From positions 6,750,001 through 6,814,000 of the forward strand of contig NZ_CP068985.1 of NCBI RefSeq assembly GCF_019397265.1: 64,000 nucleotides of DNA. The letters are read 5' to 3'. The DNA comes from Nonomuraea coxensis DSM 45129 (lineage in GTDB: Bacteria > Actinomycetota > Actinomycetes > Streptosporangiales > Streptosporangiaceae). The notes under the pieces were generated by a model. The model searched no databases, had not been told where the DNA came from, and worked only from the letters and a program-made list of their open reading frames with translations. Positions 63,275 to 64,000 of this stretch are shown here, in pieces. Each line of letters starts with the position of its first letter. The stretch's first letter is position 1. A program made the translations under genes and the position numbers.

Positions 63275-63368
63275 CCCCGTGAGCGCGCCCGGCCTGCATC
63301 GAAGGATGTACGCCAGGTTCGGACCGGCGTAGGAGGCGGGGGCGGGCACCGGCCGTGATGATCGTGTC

Positions 63369-64000
63369 ATGACGATCGGCCTGATGCTCACCCTCGCCGC
63401 CTTCGCACTGGTGGACAGCACCAGCTTCGGGACGCTGGTCATCCCCCTCTACCTGCTGCTGTCCGGCGGGCGGTCCAAGGTGCCGGGGCAGCTCGTCTAC
63501 CTGGCGACGATCGCGGCGTTCTACTTCCTGGTCGGGGTCGCGCTCATGCTGGGCCTGTCCGCGGCCATGGACGGCCTCGGCGAGGCGCTGCACAGCAAGG
63601 TCGCGTACGGCGTGCAGCTCGCGCTGGGCGTGGGCCTGTTCGCGCTGAGCTTCAGGTTCGACCCCAAGTACCGGGCCAAGCGGGGCCTGCCCGAGCGCCG
63701 TTTCGAGCCGCGCACCGGCGGGCCCGGGACGATGGTGCTGCTCGGGCTGACGGCCGGCGCGGTCGAGGTGGCCACGATGGTCCCCTACCTGGCGGCGGTC
63801 GGCATCATGACCACCGCCGGCCTGTCCGCCGCGCAGTGGCTGCCGCTGCTGGCCGGGTACGTGCTCGTCATGATCGTGCCGCCGCTCGCGCTCATCGGCC
63901 TGCGCGGCATGACCGGGGCCCGGCTGGAGCCCCGGCTGGAGCGGCTGCGGGCCTGGCTGACCAGGCACTCGGCGTCGATGGTGAGCTGGGCGCTCGGCAT
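63369..64000 (+). CDS. GAP family membrane protein (cut by window edge)
   Basis: The first 210 residues are visible. It resembles the actinobacterial GAP (Sap, sulfolipid-addressing) family of membrane proteins: LTLAAFALVDSTSFGTLVIPLYLLLSG at the N-terminus, then about five helices including FYFLVGVALMLGLSAAM and LLGLTAGAVEVATMVPYLAAVGIM. Family members export cell-wall lipids or peptides in mycobacteria; the role here is unknown. Start ATG 63369. Continues beyond the window. Confidence 0.8.
   Translation, partial: MTIGLMLTLAAFALVDSTSFGTLVIPLYLLLSGGRSKVPGQLVYLATIAAFYFLVGVALMLGLSAAMDGLGEALHSKVAYGVQLALGVGLFALSFRFDPKYRAKRGLPERRFEPRTGGPGTMVLLGLTAGAVEVATMVPYLAAVGIMTTAGLSAAQWLPLLAGYVLVMIVPPLALIGLRGMTGARLEPRLERLRAWLTRHSASMVSWALG

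Overview
The window is high-GC DNA with dense, mostly divergent or tightly packed genes, frequent GTG/TTG starts and many 4-bp start/stop overlaps. Its gene families are typical of filamentous actinomycetes: GuaB1-type IMP dehydrogenase relative, DUF574-type methyltransferase, DUF1707, CGNR zinc finger, DUF4192, a mycothiol-era TIGR03086 protein and a type III polyketide synthase. The best guess is a Streptosporangiaceae-like organism (for example near Nonomuraea), but this is an inference from gene content, not a database result.

Region by region. (1) 1-17.3 kb is mostly chromosomal housekeeping: a truncated Ser/Thr kinase, alpha-methylacyl-CoA racemase, GuaB1, an SDR, FKBP isomerase, ATP-dependent DNA ligase, RlpA-like protein, DUF1707/DUF4870 protein, DUF4192 protein, EI24/CysZ-like protein, Maf pyrophosphatase, DUF937 protein and FtsH. 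Two short tandem repeats (14-bp and 25-bp units) lie in or next to intergenic gaps here. (2) 17.3-28.2 kb is accessory metabolism and regulation: MFS exporter coupled to a PTH2-like gene, two GlxA-type AraC regulators, a TetR/FAD-monooxygenase pair, two VOC proteins, and a translationally coupled operon of type III PKS, ICMT-like methyltransferase and TIGR03086 protein. (3) 28.1-36.1 kb holds an asparagine-synthase-like enzyme without a glutaminase half, a vWA lipoprotein, an alpha/beta hydrolase, tRNA-Ala(GGC), and an alditol-oxidase-like flavoenzyme. (4) 36.05-54.2 kb is an L-arabinose locus on the minus strand. One run of seven genes encodes a ChvE-MmsA-MmsB sugar ABC transporter, a LacI regulator and AraB-AraD-AraA. 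A second run encodes another LacI regulator and a YtfQ-YtfR-YtfT-YjfF-like furanose transporter. On the plus strand lies a secreted arabinofuranosidase-like gene that is broken by an IS200/IS605-type element carrying only tnpB. (5) 54.2-64 kb returns to mixed functions: CpdA-like phosphoesterase, two DUF4236 proteins, an endonuclease III relative, a second tRNA-Ala(GGC) next to an alanyl-tRNA editing gene, CynX-type MFS transporter, small membrane proteins, DUF523 protein, a DyP-type peroxidase and a truncated GAP-family membrane protein.

How the parts work together. The arabinose locus is the most coherent system. Polymer-derived arabinose would be released outside the cell by the (now broken) arabinofuranosidase, imported by one or both ABC systems, and converted by AraA, AraB and AraD to D-xylulose 5-phosphate. 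Six sites resembling the palindrome TGTTAGCGCTAACA lie upstream of the ChvE operon, the YtfQ operon, the second lacI gene and the arabinofuranosidase gene, and at the start codon of araB. Both LacI proteins carry the same recognition-helix sequence, so they probably share these operators.

The most informative surprise is the tnpB element at 51713-53095. Removing exactly this segment restores an open reading frame and a normal GH51 motif, so the ends can be set to the base. The host gene also seems to have lost the first half of its catalytic barrel before the insertion.
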